DNA of 64,000 nt, from the NCBI RefSeq assembly GCF_024713975.1, contig NC_091096.1:27677458-27741457 (forward strand), in the 5' to 3' direction. Of the stretch, positions 11,258 through 23,812 are shown in pieces (position 1 is the stretch's first letter; each line of letters starts with the position of its first letter). The position numbers were made by a program, and so were the translations under genes. A model generated the notes under the pieces. That model saw nothing but the letters and a program-made list of their open reading frames with translations, did not search any database and was not told where the DNA came from. The stretch comes from Paralichthys olivaceus. Lineage: Eukaryota > Chordata > Actinopteri > Pleuronectiformes > Paralichthyidae.

Positions 11258-13263
11258 GGTGGAGTGAAAAGTCATCAGTTGTGGAGAGGAAGGGATGTGA
11301 GGAATAATGATGTATGGTTTTATGTAGTATCTCCAGGAAGACATTCAATGTGTAACACTTAGTTATTTATACAAAAAGTATAACAACAAGTTGTATGACA
11401 TTCAAAAAAGGGAGTGCTAGAAGAAGAACGTTGCCTGGATCCTTTCTCACCATCTCATAGCTGGCTACTGGAGGTCATGCCTGTTGGAATTAGTTTAAAT
11501 CCCACTTCAGTGTGCCTGAGGAACATTTTTGCGAAACTCTCTGCATCATTTTGTGTAAAGAGTACAGAGGCATTTGTGTTTTATAGAACTACCTGCAACA
11601 TATATCCACTAAGAGCTCCTCTCTGAGTAGCATTCGTTAATAGGAGGGAAATGTTAATTTTCAAAGCTCGACTCCCACATGAAAAGGGATGATTTATTCT
11701 CTTTGCCTGCTCAGCCCGACAGATACTGGGAGGGGACAGTATCTGCGAGTCTTCAAGGAAGAGAGATTCCTTTTGTGACTTTATCATAGATTTACCGAAA
11801 TGTGTGATGCCATGCTCCGGAGGTAGCACATTTGTTCTGTTTGCTTTATCTGTATTTCAGATGTGGCATCTTTGTTCTATAGAGGAAGGGCAGGTGGATT
11901 GATCTGCCAAGAGGGAGAAAAGAGGGAATGCAAAGTCCCTCAGCTGTTAGAGAAACAGATCCTAGATGTGGGAAGGTTGTAGAGGAATGGGAATTTCTTT
12001 GATAGAAATGCTTGTACGCATTTTAGGACCTGGCACACATAATACTACAATGGGTACACATTCAGACACACAGGAAGTTAGCATGCTTTGGATACAGGAT
12101 TTTACATCTTGGCCGGAGTATAGTACATTTTGGAATTCCATTTAAGTAACTGAATACCACCAATACATGCTGAAAACTTTAAGAAATCAATATTTGAAAT
12201 CACTTTTTACACACAAGTATGAGTCCATCCTTACAAATTGGTTTATGATCTCTAAAGGATAACGTTATTCATTCTAAACATCTGTAGACATGTAGTGGAA
12301 CCTATGATTTCTTGCATTAAACTGAAAATGAAGTTTTAGTGAAATTTCTGAGAGAGCTGCTAAAATGTAGCTTTGAGCTGCTAAAAAATGTTGATGCACA
12401 CATCTGAATCATCCTCAGTTAATACTACGTGTTTAAAGCTACAGTGCTACGAACTTCAGTGTTTCCCCTCTGATTTTTTTTAGCAACGGGGACCAACCCC
12501 TCCAACTTATGAATAAACAAATACATAAACAAATAAATTGATAAATAATAAAATAAATCGTAATGTAATTATTTTGACACTCTACATATCAATGCACCAA
12601 GGCTTGTGTGCTGAAACACTCAGTAAGGTGGCCTTGCTGCCAGTGCAACCAGGCTCATTAATGAGAGATTTAGCTCCTCTGCTCTTTTCTAATCACTCAC
12701 ACGTACAATATGTATGCTCCTGGATAAACGGGGCGTCAGATCTTCTGCAACAACAAAGTTAAACACTGTTTTATGTCATAATCTGCAGGAGGAATTTTTT
12801 TGGTGTGTGTGCGTGTCTGCCTGTCTGTCGCTCTTCACACAAACAAAAGTTATTTAGTTATTAATTGATGTTGAAGTGCATGCATGCAAAATGGTGGACT
12901 ATCAAATTGTATAAATACTTCTCATAAACTCTGGAGCGAATCAAACAAACACAAAGTAGGGTTCACTACTGTTCAGATCCTAATTACATCTAATTAGTGT
13001 TTATTGTAAATGTGTAAAGTGAGCACAGGTCAGTGGGGGAGTGAGGAGGGAGGACATGCAGCACTGTGCAAGGATACAGGATTCATAAGGTGCGTCTGCT
13101 CTGATCCTGAAGCAGCAGCTGCAAGAATTTTGAGTGGAGGGGAAACCCTTGACTTGCTATGTAAGTAGGATCTCAGAACCTAAAGTGCAGACACATGACA
13201 AAGGCAGATAATATAAACGTGAGCTACAATGGCACTCAGTAAAGTGCATATCAGTCCCCTTAA

Positions 13264-13630
13264 AGGTTCAGTGTGTACGATTTAGGTGAAAGGGATTTTT
13301 GGCAGAAATTGAATGTGAAATAATCCTTGTGATGTTTTCACGAGTGTGTTTCAACTAAATTGTATGAATTGTTGTTTTCTTTACCAGAGAATGAGCTCTT
13401 TATATTTAAATACTTTATATTTACATGGAGGGGGGTCCTCTCTGTGGAGGCAGCCGTGTTTTTTACTGTCGTCCAAACTGGACAAACTAAACACCTTTTG
13501 AGTTTTCATGACAACTGAAGTTCACCACAGGTTCTCTCTCATGTTTGGAAGGAGAGGGTGAGGTGAGGAGTATATAGCTGCAACATGACACTTCACCACC
13601 AGATGTCACTAAATTCTACACACTGAACCT
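13264..13630. mobile_element. TTAA-flanked MITE, unit B
   Basis: Counterpart of the unit A MITE, with the same TIRs and TTAA borders (13260-13263 and 13631-13634) and a few substitutions. Confidence 0.75.
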
Positions 13631-14314
13631 TTAAATGCAACCCATGTAGATTTCAATTTTAATGAATGATCACAAGCTTACAACAGCGTCTCAACTGATT
13701 CTACAAAAACACAATATTCCATTCTTTCTTTTTTTGCAGTGTTCCCTATAAACATGAAATCAGGGCTTTATATCACTCCTATAAAAATGTTGGATTGGAA
13801 AAGCTCACTTTTCTGTGTTATGACCAGCAGAGGATGACTCCAACAGTAGTTTCTGTAGAAGTCTATGAGAAAATGATTCTCACTTGATTCATAATGTCAG
13901 TAAACATAAGGAGTTTATGAGTTTATAAGGAGTTATCTCTAGTTTCATGTCTTCTTAAATACAATATGATGTTCATTGTATAAAATTGCGGTCCATCTAC
14001 AGTCAACTGTGGCCGTGAGAGCTCAATGTGCTACAAATGTAGAAAACCATGCAAATAGAGAAAACACAATTCATCCATTTGACGACACATATGCTGCAAA
14101 AGGTCACAACACAAGCAAATACAGAAACTCTTAATTTGCAAGTGTTTTCTTGATTTGCAGTACGTTGAGCCCTCAACCGCCATACAAATACATCATAAAG
14201 CACTACATTAAAGGAATTTTTAGGGTTTATTGCTTTATTTATAGTTTAGTATAGTTTATTGTAGTTTAACTGCCTATTGATCAAAGCATCCTGTCCTGCC
14301 TTTGATCTTGACCC

Positions 14315-14324
14315 TATATATGTA
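14315..14324 (+). promoter_or_regulatory. TATA-like box of eIF4G-like gene B
   Basis: Counterpart of the unit A box, changed to TATATATGTA by one substitution. The change shortens the TATA run and could alter promoter strength relative to copy A. Confidence 0.45.
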
Positions 14325-14394
14325 GGCGGCAAGAAGCATCTGCATCATATTTTCTGAAGGACCAACATAAAATATTCAACTTGAGACAGGAACC

Positions 14395-17300
14395 ATGTCA
14401 ACTAGTGTGAGATTAGATAGTGAACCACGTCCCTCTGAGCAGATCCAGAGGAAAGTCATCCCCTGGAAAGTGACAGCAGACTTGAAGCTGCACAAGGCTG
14501 AGAACCCCTGGGAGTCTTCAGTGAGGACAGGTGTTCACAGCTGCGCAAAGCCAGAGAACGATCCAGAGCAGGTCAAGACCCAAGTGGTGTTCAAACTGTT
14601 CCGCGGCATCCTTAACAGAGTGACCCCCGAAAAGTTAGATATCCTGGTGAATCAGGTGACTGAACTCGACATCGACACCAAGGAGAGGCTGAGCGGAGTC
14701 GTAGAGCTCACCTTCGAAAAGGCCATCTCAGAGCCAAGTTTTTCAAGGGTCTATGCCAAAATGTGCCAAAGCCTCAAGATGGTAAGTATGGCCTTTTGAA
14801 TTCTTTGAAATTAAGCCTGTGAATGTTTGTGTGTTGATATTTTAGCTTAGATAGTGACAAAAAGCCTTCAAGTGTGAGGAATTGGTTCAGAGAAGGAGCA
14901 CAATATGTGTCTGTGATCTACTAATAAGGACACAATCACTTTAATAAGAATGATATGATAACCATGTCTGGTATATGTAACAGAAACGTGCTCCTGGATT
15001 GGTGTTTACCATTCAAGTCCTAGTTTACACATACCTCTACCAGGCTGATGACATGAATTTAGTGCCATAGTTCTGGGCCAATGGTCAAAGTAATGGGATC
15101 GAGGAACTGAGAAGCCATTTGCACTACATAACCCGACCACACGTCCTCTCCTGTCCTGTTTTCTCTCTTTGCAGCTCACAGTCCACACCCCAGATGGACT
15201 GAAAGTCACTTTCAACAAGCTTCTGCTCCTACGTTGTCAAAAGGAGTTTGAGAAAGACAAAGATGACAATGAAATCCTGAAGAAGAAACAGGAGGAGCTG
15301 GAGGCTGCTTCAGGGGTACAGTAACGTATTAAGAACTACCAGTTGGGTTTTTCATTTATGCACAAAGGAAGTCATGGTGATTGAACTTGAGTGACTGATG
15401 GAGGGGATCCAAAGACAACCACATACTGTGAAAGCATTATGCAAAGATGCTACAGAATCTTATCTATATTTGGAACTGTCATGTTAAACATCTGGGTTTT
15501 AGAGATATAAACTTAACTATCCCTCTGCTAAAGTTTCTTTTTCTTGATCCATAATTTTTTCAACATCTTTCCCTGACAGGACCAGGAGAAGAAGCAGCTC
15601 ACTGAAGAGTTAGAGGAGATTAAATACAAGGCCAAAAGGGAGTCTGTGAGTAACCTGAAGTTCCTCGGTGAGCTGTACAAACTTAAAATGCTCACAGATG
15701 GCATCGCGTGCGACTGCATTACCAAGCTGCTCAAGGACAATGATGAGGTGTCCCTGGAGTGCCTGTGCACCCTAGTGTCTGCCATCGGCAAGCAGCTAGA
15801 ACTTGGGATAAGAAAGGTACAACACTCACAGTTACATATAGAGGAAGTGTGTGGTAGAGAGGAAATTAAGTTCACATGCATATTCATTACATGTATATTA
15901 GTTCTAATGAATGTGTAGCTGGATTAAGTTTTAATTTGTGCTTGTCTTCAGACTCGTTTGGACGAGTGTTTTGATCAGATGAAGCAGATTGTAACGGTGA
16001 AGAGTACCAGCAACAGGATCTGCTTCATGTTGCAGGATGTGCTTGAACTTCGACTTGTAAGTTACAGAAGCAACACAAACCACAGATTTACACAAGGATA
16101 TGCACTGGCAATCATGAGACAAATAAAGCAAAGTGCTTATGAATAGAACCAATCAGATCACAATGATTGATGCAAGTCCATCAGAGCTGAGACCTGCTTT
16201 CAAAATTGTTATGCAAAGAAAATGAAAATGTCAGAACACATTCACTGATCCACTGTGTGGACCACTATCAGCAAAATCTGACAAAGAATGTATTAGTTCA
16301 GCAGAATCAACAGAGCATTGCACCATATTACTTGGAAATATGATTCTATGTCACATTGTGCTGATCATCCAACACTATCCTGTTTACTGAAGGATCAGTG
16401 GGTTTAATCATTTCTTACATTATTTGTCCTATATTGTTCTCATGTATGTATTTTGTGTTCATGACTATAGGTATTATGTTGAATATGTTATCAGTCCCTT
16501 ATTAATTAACATTTTATTTACATTTCACATAACTCATTTTCTTATTTCGGCTCTTCTAAGAAAGTATATATTTTCTGACGTCTAATATTCCTTGTTTGGG
16601 TCGATCTTGTCAAAAGTGGAACTGTTAGTAAAATATTTATCATTAATTACCTGTGTCCTGCACTCTCCATCTCTCTCGCTTCCACCCATTACAGAACAAG
16701 TGGGTTCCCCGGCACAAGGACCAGGGCCCCAAGACCATTGGCGAGATCCGCAAAGAGGCTAATCTGGAGGGCCAGCGGTTCAACCAGCAGCCCCACCGAC
16801 GAGACAACCGATGGTTCAACCAGCAGCCTGACCGACGGGACAATCAACGGTTCAACCAGCAGCCTGACCGACGGGACAATCAACGGTTCAACCAGCAGCC
16901 TGACCGACGGGACAATCAACGGTTCAACCAGCAGCCTGACCGACGGGACAACAGAGAGTTCAATCAGCAGTCTGATGGACGGGACAACCGACAGTTAAAC
17001 CAGCAGTCCGACCGACAGAGAGGCCAGCAGTTCAACCAGCAGCCTGACAGACAAGTCGGTCGATGGTATCAGCACCACAGCACCTTCAACTCCACCAAGC
17101 CCAGTTTGACGGAGGAACAGCTTGAAAAGAAGTCCAGCGCCATCATCAAGGAGTACCTGAACATCAATGACATGAAGGTACGCTGATGAGCAGTTGTTAG
17201 AAGAATGAAATGATACCTTTAGCACCACTTTCCTTGACAGTTCCTTACCTCACTCATTTCCTGTGGCTGCTTCACAATAAAAGTCGCTGTGTAGTTTGCT

Positions 17301-19470
17301 GGGTGAACAGTTTTAATGTGAAGCGGTAGCAGCACTTTGACTTCTCGCAGTAATAGTTACAGTTATGACCGTTACACTGAAGTTTCTGTAAACATCATCA
17401 TTTATCTCTGTCTGTGTTATGTCCCTCACTGTCCCAACAGGAGGCGCTGCAGTGTGTGCAAGAGTTGAAGAGCACTCAGCTGCTATTCCTTTTTGTGAGA
17501 AAAGGGCTGGAGTACACGCTGGACCGCAACGCCACCACCAGGGAGCGCATGGGCCTGCTGCTGCACCAGCTCATAAAGAGTGGCATCCTCCCACCTGAGC
17601 AGTACTGTAAAGGGTCAGTGTTGAGTTCCACAGAGGTTTCACAAAAACAAAACCAGCCAAATGCTAATTCAGTTGGAAAATCTTCTTTTCGTCATCTTAT
17701 TAAAAAAATTCAACTAGTTTTTTTTGTTTTGTTTTGTTAAATCTTCAAATACATATTGAGATGTGTGCTGTCTGTCTGTTCAGGCTTCAGGGAATCATCG
17801 AGGAAACTGAGGACCTGGCAATAGATATCCCCAAAATCTGGCTGTACCTGTCAGAGCTGCTCACTCCCATGCTCCTTGAAGGTGGGATCCCAATGGGAGT
17901 GCTTTTCAGGTAAGTAGCCAAAATAGAGAAGGAAAGTTTTTAATTTCTCATTCATTCACTGTTAATTTGTTCCTTGGTTTTGTCTCCAGGGAGATTTCAA
18001 AGCCTCTGATCCCTCTGGGAACAGCTGGAGTCCTGCTGGTTCACATCCTCAATGGACTGTGCAAAGCAATGGTGAGAACTGTCTCCATATGTGTCTCCTT
18101 ATGTCCATTGTCTAGATTCTATGTAATATAATGATCAGTGGATGTGTTTATGAATCAGTCAGTAACTATGTGTATCTTCTCATCAGAGCCGTGAGAAGGC
18201 AGGTATAATGTGGAAGGAGGCCGGCCTCCGGTGGAAAGACTTCCTGCCCGAGGATGAAGACGTCCACAAGTTTGTGACAGAAAAGGTGAGAGGTCACTCT
18301 CTAGCTTCATCACCAACTGAAAGATGATCTGAAATTTCAACTATGCTTTTGAGATATTAACAGGTTTAGAAACTAGTACGAGTGAAAGTGGAATATTGGA
18401 GGAAACGTCAGTTCCTTTGAAACAAAAATAGAGAAGAAACTGAAGATGGGTCATGATTTAAACTCTGTGCCATCTTCTTTATGGTCAACTCAAAGTTGAC
18501 AGTTAGGTTTTGTTAAATATGGTGAATTACAAGTGGGGGGAGTGGAGGAACCAGGAGGTGCAAGACATGTTAAACATTATGCCTCTGTCTATAGAATGTG
18601 GAGTTCACTCTGGACAAGGAGACGAAGGAGAGTCAGAAGAAGAAGCTGAGCTCTGCAGAGCAGAAAAAGGAGCTGGACACACTGATTCAGGACAAGGCCG
18701 ACAACCACACCATCGCTGATTGGATTGAGGTTTGTTCCTCCAGTTCAAATTCAATCTACAATCTGTTGTTGTTCTAGCTGAATGTTTCCTCTGCATGAGA
18801 GGACTGCAGCTGTTTTCTACATGTGTGTTAATAAACATGTTTGTGTGTAGAACAACCTGGATGAGCAGCAGACCTCCTCCAACACGTTCATCAGAACTCT
18901 GACGACCTGCATCTGCCAGTCAACAATCATCTGTAAGTCAAGTTCTTCACTTTCCTTATGAGAGAATATGGATAACAGACTAAATATGATGAGGTGATGG
19001 TCCTGTCAGTGTTTAATGAAGCTTTCCTTTCTTTTACCTCAGCTGATGAAAACTACTACATTGTGGACCACGATCTGATGAGACAGCGAGCCACACTGCT
19101 GAAGAAATACCTGCATGATGAGGCGAAGCAGCTGCAGGCTCTCTCTGCCCTGCAGTTCCTGATGGTGCAGATGGATCACCCTAGCCGTGAGTCTCATTAC
19201 TCATATATATATTTTACTTTCAGACACCATGAATCTGTTTCTGTGCACAATGATTCTAATTGTTTGAAATATCTTGTCGTCCTCCCTCCATCAGAGCTGC
19301 TGCGGATGTTCTTTGACTGTCTTTATGACTTCGACGTGATCACGATCAGGACGTACTACAAGTGGGAGTTAAACAAGAACCCCGGCGAGCAGCAAGGCAA
19401 AGACGTGGCCCTCCAGTCTGTTACTAACTTCTTCGCGTGGCTCCATGACTTGAAGGCTGCCAATCGCTGA
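14395..19470 (+). CDS. eif4g-like: eIF4G-like translation initiation factor lacking the N-terminal half, copy B
   Basis: Exons: 14395-14781, 15175-15315, 15580-15816, 15952-16056, 16695-17177, 17441-17613, 17784-17909, 17990-18071, 18187-18285, 18595-18729, 18851-18932, 19043-19186, 19295-19470. The product is 789 aa. Domain order is the same as copy A. Differences include Val for Thr at residue 5, an extra Asp-Asn in the acidic stretch after KDKD in exon 2 (closer to the usual eIF4G pattern), CLDK to RLDE in exon 4, linker changes in exon 5, and two changes in exon 12 (E to A, V to F). All splice sites and the reading frame are intact, so both copies appear able to make protein. Confidence 0.9.
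16779..17066 (+). repeat. 36-bp coding minisatellite in exon 5, copy B
   Basis: Same eight-unit array as copy A. The first two units differ (RRDNRW and DRRDNQR instead of RREHRW and DRPDNQR). Unit number is equal in the two genes. Confidence 0.9.
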
Positions 19471-19474
19471 AACT

Positions 19475-20280
19475 TAGGACTGAACGATTAATAGAAATTT
19501 GATCACGATTTCGGCCTCTCACGCTCATAATCGAAGAAAAACGATTAATGTGCCGCCGCGCTGCCTGTATGCAAATTACTGCGCTGTAAAGCAGAGTGAA
19601 GGCACCAGCTGCAGCAGTGAGTTTGTGGATCGATTGTGGAAAGAGCGATTGACAACATGGCAGAAAAGCAGCCCGAGCCTTTAGTTGAAAAGAAAAGTAG
19701 GGCAAGCTCGGTCATTTGGAGACATTTTGGCTTCAAATCGTTGGACGTAGAGCAGAAGGAGATTGTTTGCAAAGTTTGTTACGCCGTCGTGTCTGCACCC
19801 CAGGGCAACACGACAAATATGTTTAACCATTTAAAGTTCAGCTATAAAGTGGTCTATGACAAAGTACTGACAGAGCAAAAGACCCAAAAAAGTGCAAGAG
19901 TGTCAACTTCAGCCACCGCAACACAGTCCTCCATTGAGGACACTCTTTCCAATGCCGCTCCATATCTCACCGGCTCCCGGCTACAGCGAGAGATAACGGA
20001 GGCGGTGACGTTCATGCTAGCGAAGGACATGTGCCCCATCAGCACAGTTAGCAACCCAGGGTTCAAAACACTGGTGAAGACGATGGACAAGCGGTATGTG
20101 TTGCCATCCCGCAAACACTTCAGCAGAGTGGCACTGCCTGCTTTGTATGATAAATGTCGCGCTGAAGTTGAAAAAGATATCTCCACTGCCAATCAACAAA
20201 TAATCGTGTTTATTAATCGTGATTTCAATAGGAATCAAAATAATCGGGATTATTGTTTTTCCCATAATCGTCCAGCCCTA
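19475..20280 (+). mobile_element. Internally deleted hAT transposon at the eIF4G stop codon, copy B
   Basis: Same insertion as in unit A, with CTGAAACT at 19467-19474 and 20281-20288. It is 6 bp shorter in the Ala-Thr-rich stretch. Identical position and duplication show that the insertion predates the gene duplication. Confidence 0.9.
19657..20279 (+). pseudogene. BED-finger hAT transposase fragment, copy B
   Basis: Counterpart of the fragment at 9255-9883. It has the BED finger and the N-terminal transposase segment only, with a two-residue deletion and a Cys to Ser change in VSNPGF. Confidence 0.8.
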
Positions 20281-20415
20281 CTGAAACTGACATCAAATTC
20301 TTATTTCCATCTTTTTCATCCATTCCTTCTCTTTTTTCCTGTGAACTGTCAGCAGAGGGTTCACTATCTATCTATCTATCTATCTATTTTTTTTTTATGA
20401 CAAATGGGAAATAAG

Positions 20416-20421
20416 AATAAA
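20416..20421 (+). promoter_or_regulatory. Candidate polyadenylation signal, gene B
   Basis: AATAAA in the equivalent position of unit B, 946 bases past the stop codon and beyond the hAT element. Confidence 0.4.
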
Positions 20422-20814
20422 AGATGATGAACACATGCTGCAGGGCCTGAGTTAGTGTTTGCCTCTGATCCAGTTTCCTTTATTCAAGATTCAAGATTCA
20501 TTTTATTGTCAAATACACAGAGAACAGAGATGAATTGAAATTCTTGTGCTGTCCTTTCTGGAATACCGACCAAATTTACATAAGAATACAATATTTACAT
20601 AAAATAGAATAAGGCTATGAACATGTTAAAAATAAGGCAGAAACAAGGCGAATGAGGTCAATAAGGTGAGGATTGTGCAAAACTGTCTCTGTGCAAACTG
20701 TGAAAAAACACTTCTCTCTGTCCCTCTGCCCCCCCACATTCATTTATTTATTTTAATACATGTCAATGACTATTTCACTTTGTCCTCCCATAGTCTCTCT
20801 CTCTCTCTCTTTTT

Positions 20815-21735
20815 CTCTCTCATTTCAGATATCTCTCACCCCGGAACTTCAGGACAACAACTTTTACCATTATTACTATTTTTAATTACAATATTTCAGT
20901 AATTAATTATTATATAAATTGTGCCTGTTATCACTAATAAATAATAGTCTTTACACTGTTGTTTACATTTTAACTAGTCAGATCTGATCACATCTATCAC
21001 TCTCTCTTCTCTCCCCACTTTTCCATCCATCTCTCCTCTCCTTTTTCTTTGCTACCGGTCGAGGCAGATAAGCGCCCACACTGAGTCTGGTTCTAGAGGT
21101 TTCTCCCTGTTGATGAGGGAGTTTTTCCCTTCACAGTCTCAGAGTGCTGCTCATTGTTGAACTGTTGGTTTCTCTATTTAACCATGTCAGGATGTAGATG
21201 TTTTAATAGTTGGCCAGACTTAAAGGTGGTGTTACGGTTTTGTTGTGGCTGGACCCGGAAGCAGACAAAGAGAGGAACAGTTTGTGAAATGAGTTTTTTT
21301 TTAATGAAAAGCTTGTGGCAGGCAGGCAACAGGCTGAAGGCTGGCTGAGGGTGAGCAGGAGCGAGGGCATGCGGGTTGAGCTCTGGCGATCCTGAGGCAG
21401 GGGAAAAAACAAAGTGAGTCACATGTACAAAAAACAAGCGAGGAGGTTCTTTTTCTAAGAAACACTACGAGTGAAGCTGAGAGTGTGAACCACAGGAGTG
21501 ACTGTAACAACCTGGCAAGGAGTGGAGGAGAGACCTGGGTATTTGTAGCGCTGGTGATGAGGATGATTGAAGCCAGGTGTAGAACTCATGCCAGGAGTAG
21601 AAACCACACCCACGCACACCCGAGGAGGAAAAGGAGGAGGAAAAGGAGGAGGGACATGGAAAACACCACGGAAACGGCACAAGCCATGACAGGTGGAGTG
21701 AAAAGTCATCAGTTGTGGAGAGGAAGGGATGTGAG
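20815..21735. repeat. Truncated third duplication unit C
   Basis: Collinear with 1-~914 and 10381-11301, including the complete solo LTR. Similarity stops abruptly after 21735, where units A and B continue towards the gene but unit C runs into unrelated sequence. This is the right-hand breakpoint of the tandem array. No eIF4G-like exon is present in this copy. Confidence 0.95.
21230..21691 (-). mobile_element. Solo LTR, unit C
   Basis: Third copy, flanked by GGTGG at 21225-21229 and 21692-21696. It lies just before the breakpoint of the truncated unit. Confidence 0.8.
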
Positions 21736-22207
21736 ATTGGGATTGCTCCCAATCTGGAGCAAAGCCTACCCTTGAGAGGTGGATACCGGCAGCATTACTT
21801 TCTACTTCATGCATGCACCAGTTGGCCAATGATGCCATCCAGTGGATATAATCCAACATAGATCAATTTAGTTTTTAATGATAATCATCAAAAACAGTAG
21901 CATCAAGTTAGTTAATAAATTAGGGTAAACAGGCGGTAGTAACCATTTTGATTTGAAATTTAAACAAGGGAAAATGTGGTCTTGATGTTGTGGCCTTGTG
22001 ACCACTGACTACAATCTGAACTATAAACTTTATAGACGAAAAATACACAACATTTCATAACGTTTCTGGAAAATGTATTATATTCATTATCATTATTTAT
22101 GTTGTTCAACTTAATTTCATTTTAAGAGCCAAACACATAATAATAAGGTTCAAGTCACGGCTGAGGTTTTTGTTTGACTTTTTAAAAAGAGATTTAATAA
22201 TTAATTA
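21736..22207. other. Unassigned AT-rich sequence after the duplication breakpoint
   Basis: I see no convincing gene, RNA or transposon terminus here. It begins exactly where the third duplication unit stops. Confidence 0.4.
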
Positions 22208-22330
22208 TTGAAACTTTATTGATCCCTCAAGGGGAAATTCTTTTTCCACTCATTTTCATTTTTTTATACAATCCCCCACACACACAAAGGGCTCAAAGAC
22301 ATGCAAATTTGGAAAGAGATGGTAGAGTGA
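22208..22330 (+). repeat. Retroposon 3'-tail-like repeat
   Basis: Contains AACTTTATTGATCCCTCAAG followed by GGGAAATTC, a motif common in dispersed fish LINE/SINE tails. There is no coding capacity. Confidence 0.4.
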
Positions 22331-22635
22331 TTTACACGTTTCTGTTTACTGGTCCTCACATTGTTTGTATAAATCAGCAAGTTGATCATATAATAACAAT
22401 CTAAGTGAAACTGAGAGCAGCATGGACACAGTCACTGAGTGGACTGAAAAACCTTTTCCATTTTCTTCTTCAAAGTTTTAGTCCAAACTTACTAAAAAGT
22501 TAATAAAAATACAGAAAATCCTGTTCTATCACTCAGACACGGTAAATCAGCCAGTACCTAGTCTCAGAATCCAGTGTGTGAGCTCCTGGTACACCCACAG
22601 TGATAAAAACTCTCTTCTTGTCGTCCTGATGTGAA

Positions 22636-22880
22636 TCACGCCGCATACAAGTTACTCCAGATCCAGATGGACACGATGGTGATGAAGCTGACAGAGATGA
22701 AGATGATGTATAGGCCAAACAGCAGGCTGTCGATGACCTCCCCCATCATCTGCCATTCCTCTGATGTGTTGCTGCTCTGGAAGTGTTTGTCCACCTGCAG
22801 ACGGATGGCCATGAGGTCTCTGCTCAGCCTCATGGCTCCTCCAGGCCCGGCTCCACACAAGGTTTCTCTGGAGGATTGTC
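22636..22880 (-). pseudogene. htr3-like: Terminal exon of a 5-HT3-like ligand-gated ion channel
   Basis: On the minus strand the exon encodes an amphipathic MA-helix segment (LSRDLMAIRLQVDKHF, SSNTSEEWQ), then a hydrophobic M4 membrane segment (GLYIIFISVSFITIVSIWIW), and ends NLYAA-stop. The pattern EW, acidic residue, then M4 to the C-terminus fits the 5-HT3 branch of pentameric Cys-loop channels. The frame closes with TGA just upstream of the exon (near 22893), and I cannot find the other exons at higher coordinates. It is either a lone exon with the rest rearranged away, or a pseudogene fragment. A splice acceptor (CTTTAG) is possible near 22886. Confidence 0.6.
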
Positions 22881-23188
22881 TAAAGATCTCTCACTGAGAT
22901 GTGGCTCATGTTGTTGTTCATTGATGGGGCTGTTGGAAATGAAAAAGATAAAAATAGATTTATTCGTCTCATTTGTTTGCCTGTTATTTTGCAGGATTAT
23001 GCAAAAACCATTGGACGGATTACCAGGAAACTTGAAAGATGTGGTCGGAATCCCAGATATCTTACAGATCAGTCTTTGTAAATACAGGGAACACAAACTT
23101 GTCAATCTTAGGCCTCAATGGAAATTGCTTTCCATATCCTTAACAGAACAGCACCACTGTAATCTGGATGTGGTTGATGTGGACAGTA

Positions 23189-23236
23189 AGTCCGCCTGTC
23201 ACGCGGAAGACCGGGGTTCGATTCCCCGACGGGGAG
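23189..23236 (+). tRNA. tRNA-Asp 3' fragment (pseudogene)
   Basis: Contains an anticodon arm CCGCCTGTCACGCGG with a GTC anticodon, then a T arm CGGGGTTCGATTCCCCG and acceptor strand ACGGGGAG, as in eukaryotic tRNA-Asp. The D arm is degenerate and the 5' acceptor strand is not recognisable, so it is not an intact gene. An L2 fragment follows 49 bp later. It may be a SINE head or a dead tRNA copy. Confidence 0.75.
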
Positions 23237-23284
23237 AGACATTTACATAAATATCTGTTAATTATGTTACTATGTTTCCCTGCA

Positions 23285-23812
23285 GACTCTCCACTTCCTG
23301 GCCCTTACTGAGACCTGGATCACTCCAGCTGCCCTCTCATCTGCCTGCTCCTTTTCACACCCCCTGAGACAAACAGATCGAGGAGGAGGAACTGGTCTCC
23401 TCCTCTCCCCCATGTGGTCCTACCAGGTCCTTCCCCTGGACCACCTTCCCAGATCTGCTTTTGAATTCCATGCTGTCTCAGTCACACTTCCTTTCAAACT
23501 CAACATTGTGGTGATCTATCGCCCTCCTGGTCCTCTCTGTGACCTTTTGATGAGATGGATGCCCTCCTGAGATGCTCCCCTGACGATGGCACACCGCTCG
23601 TTGTCCTGGGTGATTTCAACATCCCCCCAGAGAAGCTGCGCTCCTCTGAATTAATTGACCCACCGGGCCGGGAATCAATTCGATCTTGTCTTCACAAGGT
23701 CCTGTAGTACCCCGGCACTCTCTGTTACCCCACTCACTGTGTCTGACCACCACGCTGTCACTTTCTCTCTCCCCTTAAAATTCACCACCTCCCTCGCCCC
23801 CAGACCTCACAT
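23285..23812 (+). mobile_element. L2 LINE endonuclease fragment
   Basis: Translated segments (LALTETWITPAAL, then VVIYRPPG, TPLVVLGDFNI and NQFDLVFTRSCST across small frameshifts) are the apurinic endonuclease domain of L2-clade LINEs. Several frameshifts are present and the reverse transcriptase part is absent, so it is a dead 5' and 3' truncated piece. Confidence 0.8.

Larger units (their letters stand above)
10381..20814. repeat. Tandem segmental duplication, unit B
   Basis: Second full copy of the ~10.4-kb unit. It is slightly longer than unit A because of small insertions, for example extra bases in the region downstream of the gene around 20437-20700. It keeps the same gene structure, solo LTR, MITE and hAT element, each with matching target-site duplications. 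Confidence 0.97.

Noticed and set aside
22830-23105. Minus-strand frame upstream of the 5-HT3-like exon as the preceding exon
   Set aside because: No similarity to the M3-M4 loop or other receptor parts could be recognised and the frame is not compatible with a clear splice junction.
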